64,000 nt of DNA from Verrucomicrobiota bacterium (GTDB lineage Bacteria > Verrucomicrobiota > Verrucomicrobiia > Opitutales > UBA953): assembly GCA_030831965.1 (NCBI GenBank), contig JAURJZ010000080.1:124819-188818 (forward strand). The letters run 5' to 3'. The notes beneath the pieces were generated by a model. The model had not been told where the DNA came from. It did not search any database and worked only from the letters and a program-made list of their open reading frames with translations. Of the stretch, positions 8,607 through 16,452 are shown piece after piece; within the stretch, counting starts at the first letter, position 1; every line of letters starts with the position of its first letter. The translations under genes were made by a program, and so were the position numbers.

Positions 8607-9443
8607 ATGAAAATTCCCACCCTGCTGTCCCTGCTTCTCGCCCTGGCGGTCACCGCCCAGGACAAGCCCGCCCAGAACGACGAGAAAAAGGCCGAGGCCG
8701 CCTCGCTCGAGGTGCTCGAGATCCAGGGCAAGCGCCTCGCCTTGGTGCGCCTGATCGCGTCGGCCGCCGACTTCCAGGCGTTCCAGAAGGAGGTGGAGGC
8801 CATCTCGAAGGAGCGCCAGGAGGCCACCCAGACCAAGCAGCTCCTCGACCTCGCGCTGACCTCGCCGGAGAAGGAGGCCCGCCAGCGCCAGCTCGACACC
8901 CGCCTGCAGAAACTGACCGTCTCGAACCAGGCCATGAACAAGGCGTACGGCTTCGACCTGACCCGCCAGTACCTCATCGTCCCGACCAAGCTCGCCGTCT
9001 ACAAGGTCCTGACCGACGACGAGTACATCAAGCTGGCCGCCGCCCCCAACTTCGACAAGGCCTCCGTCACCGAAGCCAACGGCAAGAAGCTGCAGGTCCG
9101 CGGCACGGTCGCGGGCGCCGTCGAGGTGGAGACCTTCCAGATTCAGGTGCGCGCCGTGGCCGAGGCCAAGCAGCGCCTTCTCCAGCTCGTGGAGCTCAAG
9201 CCCAAGCTGACCAAGGACGAGGACAAGCGCAAGGTGGCCGACGCCCTCAAGCGCATCCAGGAGGAGGTCAACGAGGCCGAGGCCGACTTCGCCAAGAAGC
9301 ACAACTACCCCTTCTCGGACACCCTCGCCACCCAGATCGCGGAGGCCAAGCTCTACGTGCTCCTCTCGGACGAGGAGAACAAGGCCATCGACAAGGCCGC
9401 CGCCGAGGCCAAGGACGGCAAGAAGCCCGAGCCGGCGAAGTGA
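8607..9443 (+). CDS. Secreted helical protein with a duplicated ~90-residue domain, copy 1 (unknown function)
   Basis: I do not recognise a named family. The ATG at 8607 gives a clean signal peptide (MKIPTLLSLLLALAVTAQ), so export is likely. The mature part is charged and mostly helical. It appears to contain the same unit twice: a long helix pair ending in a (K)xYxF-like turn, then a strand with LYVLL.DEE or VYKVLTDDE. Compare NKAYGFDLTRQYLIVPTKL with KKHNYPFSDTLATQIAEAK. The downstream gene carries two further, more diverged units. A Lys/Glu/Pro tail ends the protein. The gap to the next gene is 31 bp, so co-transcription is likely. Confidence 0.7.
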   Translation: MKIPTLLSLLLALAVTAQDKPAQNDEKKAEAASLEVLEIQGKRLALVRLIASAADFQAFQKEVEAISKERQEATQTKQLLDLALTSPEKEARQRQLDTRLQKLTVSNQAMNKAYGFDLTRQYLIVPTKLAVYKVLTDDEYIKLAAAPNFDKASVTEANGKKLQVRGTVAGAVEVETFQIQVRAVAEAKQRLLQLVELKPKLTKDEDKRKVADALKRIQEEVNEAEADFAKKHNYPFSDTLATQIAEAKLYVLLSDEENKAIDKAAAEAKDGKKPEPAK

Positions 9444-9474
9444 TTCCCCGCCCCGCCCCCATCTCCACCGACCC

Positions 9475-10317
9475 ATGAGCACCCCCGCCGAAACCCCCGC
9501 TCCCGCCGCCACCGAGGCCGCCGACCGCCCCAAGGCCGAGAGGACCTATCTTCCCTTCAACGGCCAGATGGCTCTCCATGAGAGCCTGCTAATCTTCCGC
9601 AACGGCCAGGCGCTCAAGGAGTTCCTCGACGGCTTTCGCTCTCTAGGTGAGCAGTTCCAGCGAGCTCGCGGTCTCGCCATTCGCAGGGAACAGGCCCTCA
9701 CCACGGGAGAAAAGGATGCGCTGGCCAAGGTGATTGAACAAGAGGCCAAGGACTTCGACTCCAAGGACAACCTCTTCCAGAAGGTTTATGGTTTCCGCTC
9801 CGGGGCAATTTTCAGCCAAAACCGCCCCTGCTACATCTACCGCACCTGCAACCTGCTTACGCAGGTAAACGAGGAAGAGGTCGCCAAGATTAAGGCCGAG
9901 AAAGATTTCAAGCCCGAGACCCTCGTCGAGCGCGACGGAAAGATGCTGCACCAGCTCGCCACCCTCGGGGGGCTGATCTTCGACGAGTTTGAGCGCAATC
10001 TTGGCAATATCACCGCCAGGCGCGATAATCTCGCCAAAGCCCGCGAGAACCTCGTCAATATCTCCGCCGAAGAGCGACCCAAAGCTGAGGCTGCCCTTGC
10101 GGAATTCGAGGCAAACCTCGCCAAGGATGACGAGCTGATGTTCAAGACCTACCGCTTCACCCTCGGACGGAACATGGTTCTCGATTTCGTGGACGCCAAG
10201 TTCTTCGTCGCCCTGACCCAGGAGGACATCCAGAAGTCCCAGTCCGGCGCCGCCGCCGCGCCCGCCGCCAAGGCGCCCGAGGCGAAGAAGGATAAGCCCG
10301 CCGCCAAGGCCAACTGA
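9475..10317 (+). CDS. Paralogue of the upstream duplicated-domain protein, copy 2 (unknown function)
   Basis: The 280-residue protein aligns with its upstream neighbour by pattern. The first unit ends QKVYGFRSGAIFSQNRP, then a strand and QVNEEE; the second ends FKTYRFTLGRNMVLDFVDAK, then FFVALTQED. It lacks a clear signal peptide: the N-terminus is a Pro/Ala-rich tail, so it may be cytoplasmic or exported another way. Codon use between about 9590 and 10170 is visibly richer in A/T at third positions (AAT, CTA, TTT, GAA) than in the flanking genes, which may mean more recent acquisition or relaxed selection. A strong terminator follows. Function unknown. Confidence 0.68.
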   Translation: MSTPAETPAPAATEAADRPKAERTYLPFNGQMALHESLLIFRNGQALKEFLDGFRSLGEQFQRARGLAIRREQALTTGEKDALAKVIEQEAKDFDSKDNLFQKVYGFRSGAIFSQNRPCYIYRTCNLLTQVNEEEVAKIKAEKDFKPETLVERDGKMLHQLATLGGLIFDEFERNLGNITARRDNLAKARENLVNISAEERPKAEAALAEFEANLAKDDELMFKTYRFTLGRNMVLDFVDAKFFVALTQEDIQKSQSGAAAAPAAKAPEAKKDKPAAKAN

Positions 10318-10338
10318 CCCTCGGCCGGATCGGACGTG

Positions 10339-10367
10339 GAACCCGCCCTCGCGGCGGGTTCTTTTTT
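10339..10367 (+). terminator. Intrinsic terminator
   Basis: A perfect 9-bp stem GAACCCGCC/GGCGGGTTC with a five-base loop is followed by six T. It ends the 8607-10317 transcript. Confidence 0.9.
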
Positions 10368-10399
10368 GTCCAGGCGCCCGGAACGAGGGGTCGGGCAGG

Positions 10400-11302
10400 T
10401 CAGAAGAGCTCGCCCTGGGCCTTGGCGGCGCGCTCGGACTCGCGGCGCCTGGCGGCCTTGAGGGTGCCGTCCATACCCATCTCGGCGAGGAAGGCCTCGA
10501 GGCCGGCGGCGTCGCGGGCGGGGCGCCGGGCGGGGTCGAAGGGATAGTCGTCCTTGAACCGGACGAGGCCGAGGTTGACGCGGATGCGGTCGGCCTCGGC
10601 GGCGACCTGCTCGCGGAAGCGGGCGGGCTCGAGGCGGTCGGCGGCGGCGAGGACGCGCGCGAGGTCGCCATGCTCGGACAGCCACTTGACGGCGGTCTTG
10701 GGCCCGACGCCGCGGAGGCCGGGGATGTTGTCGGAGGTGTCGCCGACGAGGGCGAGGTAGTCGGGGATGAGCTCGGGCGGCACGCCGAACTTGTCGCGCA
10801 CGCCCGCGGGGTCGAGCCGACGCCAGCCGAGGGCGGGGTTGGCGGTGGGGGGAGGAACGAGCTGGACGACCTTGCCGCCGACGCATTGGCCGAAGTCCTT
10901 GTCGGCGCTGACGATGACCACCTCGTGGCCGTCGGCGGCGAGGCGCTTGGCGGCGGAGGCGAGGAGGTCGTCGGCCTCGACCCCGCTTTGCTCGACGACG
11001 CCCATGCCCATCAGGGCGGTGAGGCGCTTGAGCTCGGGGATCTGCAGCTCGAGGTCGGCCGGCGTGTCCTCGCGCTGGGCCTTGTAATCGGGGAGCGCGG
11101 CGAGGTGCCGTTCGGAGCCCCCGAGGTCGAAGAAGACGACGGTGCGGTCGGGCTTCTCGCCGTCCTCGACGGACCAGAGCGTGCGCACCCAGCCGTGAAG
11201 GGCGCCGGTGGGGAAGCCGTCCTTCCGGCGAAGGTCGGCCTTCTCCATCCCGTAGTGGCTCCGGAAGGCCAGGTTGAAGCCGTCGACGAGCAGCCAGCGC
11301 AT
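10400..11302 (-). CDS. Stand-alone 5'-3' exonuclease / flap endonuclease (Pol I N-domain type)
   Basis: The 300-residue protein is the 5'-3' exonuclease domain found at the N-terminus of DNA polymerase I, here without a polymerase. Acidic metal-binding motifs are in order: LLVDGFNLAFR, TVVFFDLGG, GVEADDLLAS, VIVSADKDFGQ and GDTSDNIPGLRGVGPKTAV (helix-hairpin-helix). This family removes flaps and RNA primers. Such solo proteins coexist with full Pol I in many bacteria (compare ExoIX/Xni). The ATG at 11302 begins directly before the first motif; an upstream in-frame start at 11344 would add residues unrelated to the fold. It is convergent with the duplicated-domain genes. Confidence 0.88.
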   Translation of the reverse strand: MRWLLVDGFNLAFRSHYGMEKADLRRKDGFPTGALHGWVRTLWSVEDGEKPDRTVVFFDLGGSERHLAALPDYKAQREDTPADLELQIPELKRLTALMGMGVVEQSGVEADDLLASAAKRLAADGHEVVIVSADKDFGQCVGGKVVQLVPPPTANPALGWRRLDPAGVRDKFGVPPELIPDYLALVGDTSDNIPGLRGVGPKTAVKWLSEHGDLARVLAAADRLEPARFREQVAAEADRIRVNLGLVRFKDDYPFDPARRPARDAAGLEAFLAEMGMDGTLKAARRRESERAAKAQGELF

Positions 11303-11350
11303 GGGGGCGATGCTCGCGAGGGCGGGGGGTGGCGACCAGCCCAAACAAGC

Positions 11351-11372
11351 GGGCCCGCCGGAGGGCGGGCCC
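11351..11372 (-). terminator. Hairpin ending the secretin operon
   Basis: A perfect 9-bp stem GGGCCCGCC/GGCGGGCCC with a GGAG loop lies 20 bp past the secretin stop. The downstream T tract is weak (GCTTGTTTGG on the minus strand), so termination may be partial and the exonuclease may receive read-through. Confidence 0.65.
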
Positions 11373-11392
11373 GGAGCGGCGCCGGCGGGCGC

Positions 11393-14374
11393 TTACTTGG
11401 ACGCCGGGGCGGCGGGCGCGGTGGGCGTGGCGGCCTCGGTGACCTCGCGGTAGACGGGGCCTCCGGGGGTGACGACCACGGGGTTGGAGAAGGTCGCGCC
11501 GTTGTTCACGCCGGGAAGCTTGCTGCGGAGGGTGGAGCCTCCGGGCGAGATCAGGTTGGCGGTGACGAAGACCATGAGGTTGCGCTTGCTGGTGGTCTTG
11601 CCGCTGGAGCGGAAGGCGGCGCCGAGCAGGGGGATGTCGCCCAGGACGGGGACCTTGTCGTTGACGGTCTTGACCTCCTCGCGGGTCAGCCCGCCGATGA
11701 CGACGGTCGCGCCGTCGAAGATGGTGACGTCGGTGGTCACCTCGCGGAACGAGAAGATCGGCTGGAAGAAGCCGGAGGGGATGGTGACGGTGGTGTTGCC
11801 CTGGATGGCGACGGAGGTGCCTCCGTACTCCACGAAGCCCTCGAACTCGATGACCTGGGGCTTGAGGTTGAGGGCGATGGAGTCGTCCTGCTGGACGGTC
11901 GGGGTGACCTCGAGGATGACGCCAACGTCCTGCTCCTTGAAGTCCTGCGGGGTGCCCGCGGTGATGGTGACACCCGCGGCGCCGCCGCCGATCTGGCCGC
12001 CGCCGCCCTGGCCGACGTTGGACTGCACGTCGCCGTAGGAGTCGGGGTAGCGGAGGGTCTGGACGATGCGGATGGTGGCGGTCTTGTTGTCGACCACGGT
12101 GAGGCTCGGGGCCGACATCAGGTCGGAGCCGTTGTTCTGCTCGACCGCGCGGAGGAACAGGTTGAGGTCGTAGGAGCCGATCGTGCCGATGAGGCCGGCC
12201 GCGCCGGCGCCGCCGAAGGTGAAGTCGCGGCTGCCGAAGTTGCCGCGGGGGATGTTCGGCGGCGCGTTGGGGATGTCGAGGGTGGGCTCGGAGATGGTGT
12301 TGATGATGCCGGTGACGGGGTCGACCGTGGACGAGGTGCGGAGGATCTGGCCGGGGTTGGCGACGGCGGACTCGCCGAAGGCCTCGTTGACGCCGCGCAG
12401 GCCGGTGCGGGCGCGGATGACCTCGGCCCCGCCGATGGTCTGGGAGAGCTGCCAGTTGGCGGAGAGCTCGTTGAGGGTCTGCTCGCTCACCTCGATGAAC
12501 TTGGCCTCGATGTGGACCTGCTTGGTGTCGGAGTAGCGGCGGAGGATGTTGCGGATGCGGTCGAGGTTGCGCCGGGTCTGGGTGGCGGTGAGCATGGCGC
12601 CGTCCCAGGCGAGCGTGGCGCCCTGGACCTCGAAGCTGACGCCGGAGCGGGTGAAGAAGTTGCGGATGGCGACCTCGCGGGGGCTGGCGCCGCCCGCGTC
12701 GCCGGGGCCGGCGGAGGCGCCGGCGCTGAAGGGGCTGCCCCCGGCCTGCTGGCCGGAGGTGGAGGTGGAGGAGATGCCGGTCATCTTGGTGACGGCGGCG
12801 TCGGGCAGGGGGAAGAAGTCGGTCTCCAGGTCGCTCGAGCCGGAATCGGGGCGGACCTCGATGATGCCGTCGTTGACGGTGTAGGTGAAGTTGACCTGCT
12901 TGACGACGAACTCGAGGGCGCGGTCGAGGGAGACGTTGCGCAGCGTGATGTTGACGCTCGGGTTGCGCTTCTCGGGGTCGATGGGGACGATGTTCACGCC
13001 CTTGGACTCCTTGTCGTAGGCCTGGGAGACGATGACCAGCTGGTCGAGGGCGCGGTTGAGGGGAAGGTCCTTGATGTTGATCTCGGGGACGGTGATTTCC
13101 TTGAGCTTCTGGAGGACGGGGTCGACGGTGAGCTTCTCGACGTTGGTGGTCTCGCGGTTGTAGACCTCGGGGAGCTTCCAGGACTCGTCGAGGAGCTCGA
13201 GCAGCTTGCCCTTGGTCACGCCGCGGTTCCACTGGCCGGAGTTCTCGGAGAGCATCTTGCGGATGCGCACCTGGTAAGCCTTGGCCTCGGGGTTGAGGGG
13301 CTGGTACTGGAGCACCTCGCGGTAGGTGTCGAGGGCGCCCTGGTAGTCGCCGTAGAGGTAGCGGGCGCGGCCCTTGACGAGGAGCTCGTCGACCTTGCTG
13401 TCCTTGGCCTGGAGGCCGGGGGAGATTTCCTCGACGCTGCGGTAGGCGGGGTCGGCCTTGCGGACGGCCCAGAGGGCGGCGAGGCGGCGGTAGGGGAGCT
13501 CGTCGAGCTCGTTGTCCTTGTTGTTGACGAGGGTTTCGTACTCCTTGAGGTGGATCTGCGCCTTGGCGAGGTCGCGGGCGTCCATCGCGCGGTTGACGCG
13601 CTCGGCGAGGAGGGCGGCGTAGAGGCCCTTGATCTCGCGGCGGACGGGCTGGGTGGCGACGTTGCCGGGGAGCTTCTTCTCGGCGAGGTCGAGCTGGTCC
13701 TTGGCGGCGTCGAGGTCGCCGGATCGAATCAGGGAGCGGGCGGTGGAGATATGGTCCTCGGCCTCGTCGACGCGGGCCTGGTTGCGCTTGGCGACCTCGC
13801 GCATGCGCTGGTTGACCAGGCGGTCGCCGTCGCCGCCGCCGGACTCGCGGGCGGAGAGGACGTCCTGGCGGGCGAGGAAGATGTTGTCGCGCTGGGCCTT
13901 GGCGCCGGCGCTGCGGGGGAGGGCGCGGTCGGCATCGGCGAGCAGGCGGAGGGCCTGGTCGTGGCGACCGGCGGCTGAGAGGGAGCGGGCCTCGGCCACG
14001 GCGGCGTCGACCTCGGCGTAGAGGGCGGCGCGCTCGCGCGAAATCTGCTCGAGCAGGGGGGTGTTGGGGTCGGCCGGGGTGGCGGGCTCGGGGGTCGGGG
14101 TGGGAGCCGGGGCGCCCTTGCCGGCGGCGGCGGCCAGCTCGGCCTCGATGGTGGCGAGAGCCTCGCGGGCGCCGACGTCCTTGTCGTTGATCTTCAGAAG
14201 GGCCTCGTAGGCCTCCTTGGCGGCGGCGAGGTCGCCGCGCTCCTGGGCGGCGACGGCCTTGTCATGGAGCGCGAAGCGGGGGTCCTCGGAACTGGCGGCC
14301 TCCTGGGCGACCAGGACGAGGGCAAACGCCGCGGTCAGGGAGGCGAGGAGCAGTTTGCGTTGGGGCGAGCTCAT
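11393..14374 (-). CDS. Secretin with N-terminal TPR region (Amuc_1098-like, GspD/PilQ superfamily)
   Basis: The 993-residue protein has a signal peptide (about 1-24), a long helical TPR-like region (about 30-370, e.g. GDYQGALDTYREVLQYQPLNPEAKAY in the last repeat), secretin N-domains and a C-terminal secretin pore. The pore carries the hallmark VPVLGDIPLLGAAFRS and MVFVTANLI segments, plus the LEVTPTVQ-type strand. It should form an outer-membrane channel for a pilus or type II secretion-like machine. TPR plus secretin in one chain is typical of the Verrucomicrobia version (Akkermansia Amuc_1098). It is last in a five-gene operon with 12 bp to the upstream gene. No export ATPase is present here. 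Confidence 0.92.
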   Translation of the reverse strand: MSSPQRKLLLASLTAAFALVLVAQEAASSEDPRFALHDKAVAAQERGDLAAAKEAYEALLKINDKDVGAREALATIEAELAAAAGKGAPAPTPTPEPATPADPNTPLLEQISRERAALYAEVDAAVAEARSLSAAGRHDQALRLLADADRALPRSAGAKAQRDNIFLARQDVLSARESGGGDGDRLVNQRMREVAKRNQARVDEAEDHISTARSLIRSGDLDAAKDQLDLAEKKLPGNVATQPVRREIKGLYAALLAERVNRAMDARDLAKAQIHLKEYETLVNNKDNELDELPYRRLAALWAVRKADPAYRSVEEISPGLQAKDSKVDELLVKGRARYLYGDYQGALDTYREVLQYQPLNPEAKAYQVRIRKMLSENSGQWNRGVTKGKLLELLDESWKLPEVYNRETTNVEKLTVDPVLQKLKEITVPEINIKDLPLNRALDQLVIVSQAYDKESKGVNIVPIDPEKRNPSVNITLRNVSLDRALEFVVKQVNFTYTVNDGIIEVRPDSGSSDLETDFFPLPDAAVTKMTGISSTSTSGQQAGGSPFSAGASAGPGDAGGASPREVAIRNFFTRSGVSFEVQGATLAWDGAMLTATQTRRNLDRIRNILRRYSDTKQVHIEAKFIEVSEQTLNELSANWQLSQTIGGAEVIRARTGLRGVNEAFGESAVANPGQILRTSSTVDPVTGIINTISEPTLDIPNAPPNIPRGNFGSRDFTFGGAGAAGLIGTIGSYDLNLFLRAVEQNNGSDLMSAPSLTVVDNKTATIRIVQTLRYPDSYGDVQSNVGQGGGGQIGGGAAGVTITAGTPQDFKEQDVGVILEVTPTVQQDDSIALNLKPQVIEFEGFVEYGGTSVAIQGNTTVTIPSGFFQPIFSFREVTTDVTIFDGATVVIGGLTREEVKTVNDKVPVLGDIPLLGAAFRSSGKTTSKRNLMVFVTANLISPGGSTLRSKLPGVNNGATFSNPVVVTPGGPVYREVTEAATPTAPAAPASK

Positions 14375-14385
14375 GTTGCGTAAGG

Positions 14386-15330
14386 TCAGCGTTTGGGAGT
14401 GGGGAGGGGAAGGGGCGCCGGGGCGGGGGTGGCGGCGGACGGGGCCGGGGCGGGCTTATCCTTTGGGGCGGGGGCGGGGGCGGGTGCGGGTGCGGGGACC
14501 GCCACGGAGAGCACCTCGGTGAGGGTTCGGGCCCCCTTGCGGGGGTTCAACGTAAAGGTTTTGTCAACTGTCACCGTGCCCGCGGCAAGGTCAACCCCTT
14601 TGACGACATAGGTGGCCCCGTTGTGCTCGAATCTGGCCCCGGGACCGCCGAAAGTCCATGAGGCCGAGCCGGCATCGGCTTGGAGGACGATGTCCACCTT
14701 GTCCTTGAAAAGGAGGGGGGCCTGGTCGTCGATCTCGAGATCCCGGCCCAGCTTGGCGTCGCGGACGACGAGGACGCTGCGCTTGACGGGGGCCCCGTCG
14801 GGGGCGGTGCCGGGGACGACCCTGTACGAGAGCGGCGTGATGCCGATTTCGGCGACGGGCTTGCCGATGCGGGCGTTGTAATCCTCGTTGGTGTCGAGAT
14901 TGACGAGGAAGAGGATGCGGTCGGTGTCGGGCTTGCCCGGAGGAGGGGCGATGGTGCCGCGGAGCATGACCGGGTAGCGAGGGTGGCCGAGCTTCGCGAG
15001 GCGGACGCCGAAATCGGGGATGACGGGCGGGGTGTAGTCCCTGGGGAGGTATTCCTTGAGCTGCTCATCCCACACGGTGGGCACCTGGTCGAAGAGGTCG
15101 TAGCTCCAGCCATCCTCATTGTCCTCGGGGCGAGTCCAGCTCGCGCGAAGCGGCAGGGTGTCGTCCTTGGTCAGCAAGGGGTAATCGGCGCCCGAGGGGA
15201 GAAGGCCCTGGGAGGCGATCTTCGGCCCCTGGGCGGGGTCGCTGCGCAGGCCGAGGAAAGCGTAGGCGGCGGAGCCGACCAGGAGGAGACCGGCGGCGGC
15301 GATGAGGGGCTTGTCGTAGCGCGGGGACAT
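14386..15330 (-). CDS. Amuc_1099-like pilus operon protein (PilP/GspC-like position)
   Basis: The roughly 314-residue protein has one N-terminal membrane segment (LIAAAGLLLVGSAAYAFLGL), a central soluble β-rich region, and a C-terminal Pro/Ala-rich tail. It ends in a small β domain (YVVKGVDLAAGTVTVDKTF) reminiscent of the PilP/GspC domains that contact the secretin. Sequence identity to named families is not obvious; the call rests on position between the PilO-like and secretin genes, as in Akkermansia. The start may be ATG 15330 or GTG 15336, the latter overlapping the upstream stop in a GTGA arrangement. Confidence 0.68.
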   Translation of the reverse strand: MSPRYDKPLIAAAGLLLVGSAAYAFLGLRSDPAQGPKIASQGLLPSGADYPLLTKDDTLPLRASWTRPEDNEDGWSYDLFDQVPTVWDEQLKEYLPRDYTPPVIPDFGVRLAKLGHPRYPVMLRGTIAPPPGKPDTDRILFLVNLDTNEDYNARIGKPVAEIGITPLSYRVVPGTAPDGAPVKRSVLVVRDAKLGRDLEIDDQAPLLFKDKVDIVLQADAGSASWTFGGPGARFEHNGATYVVKGVDLAAGTVTVDKTFTLNPRKGARTLTEVLSVAVPAPAPAPAPAPKDKPAPAPSAATPAPAPLPLPTPKR

Positions 15331-15332
15331 GG

Positions 15333-16448
15333 TCACTTGGCCGGGGGCGTGGCGGGGTTGGCCTCGGCGGGAGCCGGGGTCTCGGCGACAGGGAAGAGAT
15401 ACTCGATCCTGACGATGAACTCGGCGGCGCCGTCGCGGACGACGGGCAGGCGCTCGGCCTTGGGTTTCTCGGCCGCGGCGCCGGGCGCGGAGGGGGCATC
15501 GGCTAGCCCGCCGAAGGCGAGGGAAGGGAGGCCGCCGGGCGCCGCGGCGGTGGGCGTCAGGCTGGCGGGTGCGGCGAAGAGCTCGCGGAGGGCCTCGGCG
15601 GAGGGCGCGGCGACCTGGATGGAGGAGATGGCCACGGGTCGGCCGGAATTCTGGACGAGGTTGACGAAGGCCCGGAGGGTGTCGGTGCGGCCGACGAAGC
15701 GGACCTGGAAGGCGAGGGAGCCGACGAGGCCGGGCCGGCGGTAGGTGTGGCCGGCGAGGATGAACTCGTCGCTCTGCGGCTTGACGTTGAGAACCTCGGC
15801 CGAGGGCGTGTCGAGGGTGAAGACCTGGCTGTCGCCGGCGGGGCCGCTGACCTGGGGGAAGGTCTCGATCGGCTCGCGGTCGATGGACTGGAGAAAGAGG
15901 GGGGCGCCGGCGGCGCGGGACTCGAGGAGGGTGCTGAAGAGCCAGCCGATGATGAGCCGCTGGCGGTCGACCTCGGTGTAGAGGCGCTGGGGCTGGGTGC
16001 CGACGTTGCGGACGTAGCGGCGGAAGCCGAAGCAGATCTCATCCTTGGGCAGCTTGACGTCCTTGGCGGCGGCGTCGCGGCGCCAGCGGGAGACGGATTC
16101 CTGGATCTGGGTGCCGAGCTCGTTGGCGATGCCGCCGAACTTGGAGACGATCTGGTTGTCGGGCTCGCCGGCGATGGCGTTGCGGAGGGCGACCCGGCGG
16201 GCGGTGAGAGCCGCGAGGTCGTTCTTGGCGGCGGTGACATTGGCCTCGGTCAGGGCGACGGGGTCGGCCGCGCCCTCGACGGCGGAGCCGCGGAGGAGGC
16301 CGCCGACGGTGACATCCGCTCGGCGGAGGTCGTCGAGCGCCTTGCCGTGGCTCTGCCAGGCGGCGTGGGCGAACCAGGCGCCGAGGGCGAAGACGGCGAC
16401 CAGGGCGCCGACCGTCGCCTGGAAATTGATGTTGGGTCTGCTGGCCAT
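15333..16448 (-). CDS. PilO-like inner-membrane protein (Amuc_1100-like)
   Basis: The 371-residue protein has a single N-terminal membrane helix (VGALVAVFALGAWFAHAAW), a coiled-coil region (about residues 30-130), and a ferredoxin-like C-terminal part ending in a low-complexity Ala/Pro tail. This is the architecture of PilO and of Akkermansia Amuc_1100, the protein known for host immune effects. Supporting blocks are FGFRRYV, then a helix QRLIIGWLFSTLLES, then LAFQVRFVGRTDTLRAFVNLVQNS with the β-α pattern of the C-terminal domain. It follows the PilM/N gene by four bases. The Amuc_1100 relationship is inferred from layout and synteny; I have not aligned them formally. Confidence 0.75.
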   Translation of the reverse strand: MASRPNINFQATVGALVAVFALGAWFAHAAWQSHGKALDDLRRADVTVGGLLRGSAVEGAADPVALTEANVTAAKNDLAALTARRVALRNAIAGEPDNQIVSKFGGIANELGTQIQESVSRWRRDAAAKDVKLPKDEICFGFRRYVRNVGTQPQRLYTEVDRQRLIIGWLFSTLLESRAAGAPLFLQSIDREPIETFPQVSGPAGDSQVFTLDTPSAEVLNVKPQSDEFILAGHTYRRPGLVGSLAFQVRFVGRTDTLRAFVNLVQNSGRPVAISSIQVAAPSAEALRELFAAPASLTPTAAAPGGLPSLAFGGLADAPSAPGAAAEKPKAERLPVVRDGAAEFIVRIEYLFPVAETPAPAEANPATPPAK

Positions 16449-16452
16449 GGTC

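Noticed and set aside
6372-9533. 1053-codon open frame on the minus strand
   Set aside because: It crosses the tRNA-Thr gene and runs opposite the kinase, CvpA-like and duplicated-domain genes. Its sequence is low-complexity and lacks motifs.
10670-13978. 1102-codon open frame on the plus strand opposite the secretin
   Set aside because: It is a shadow of the minus-strand secretin and exonuclease genes: Gly/Asp/Val-rich with no domain pattern. High GC keeps stops rare in the opposite strand.
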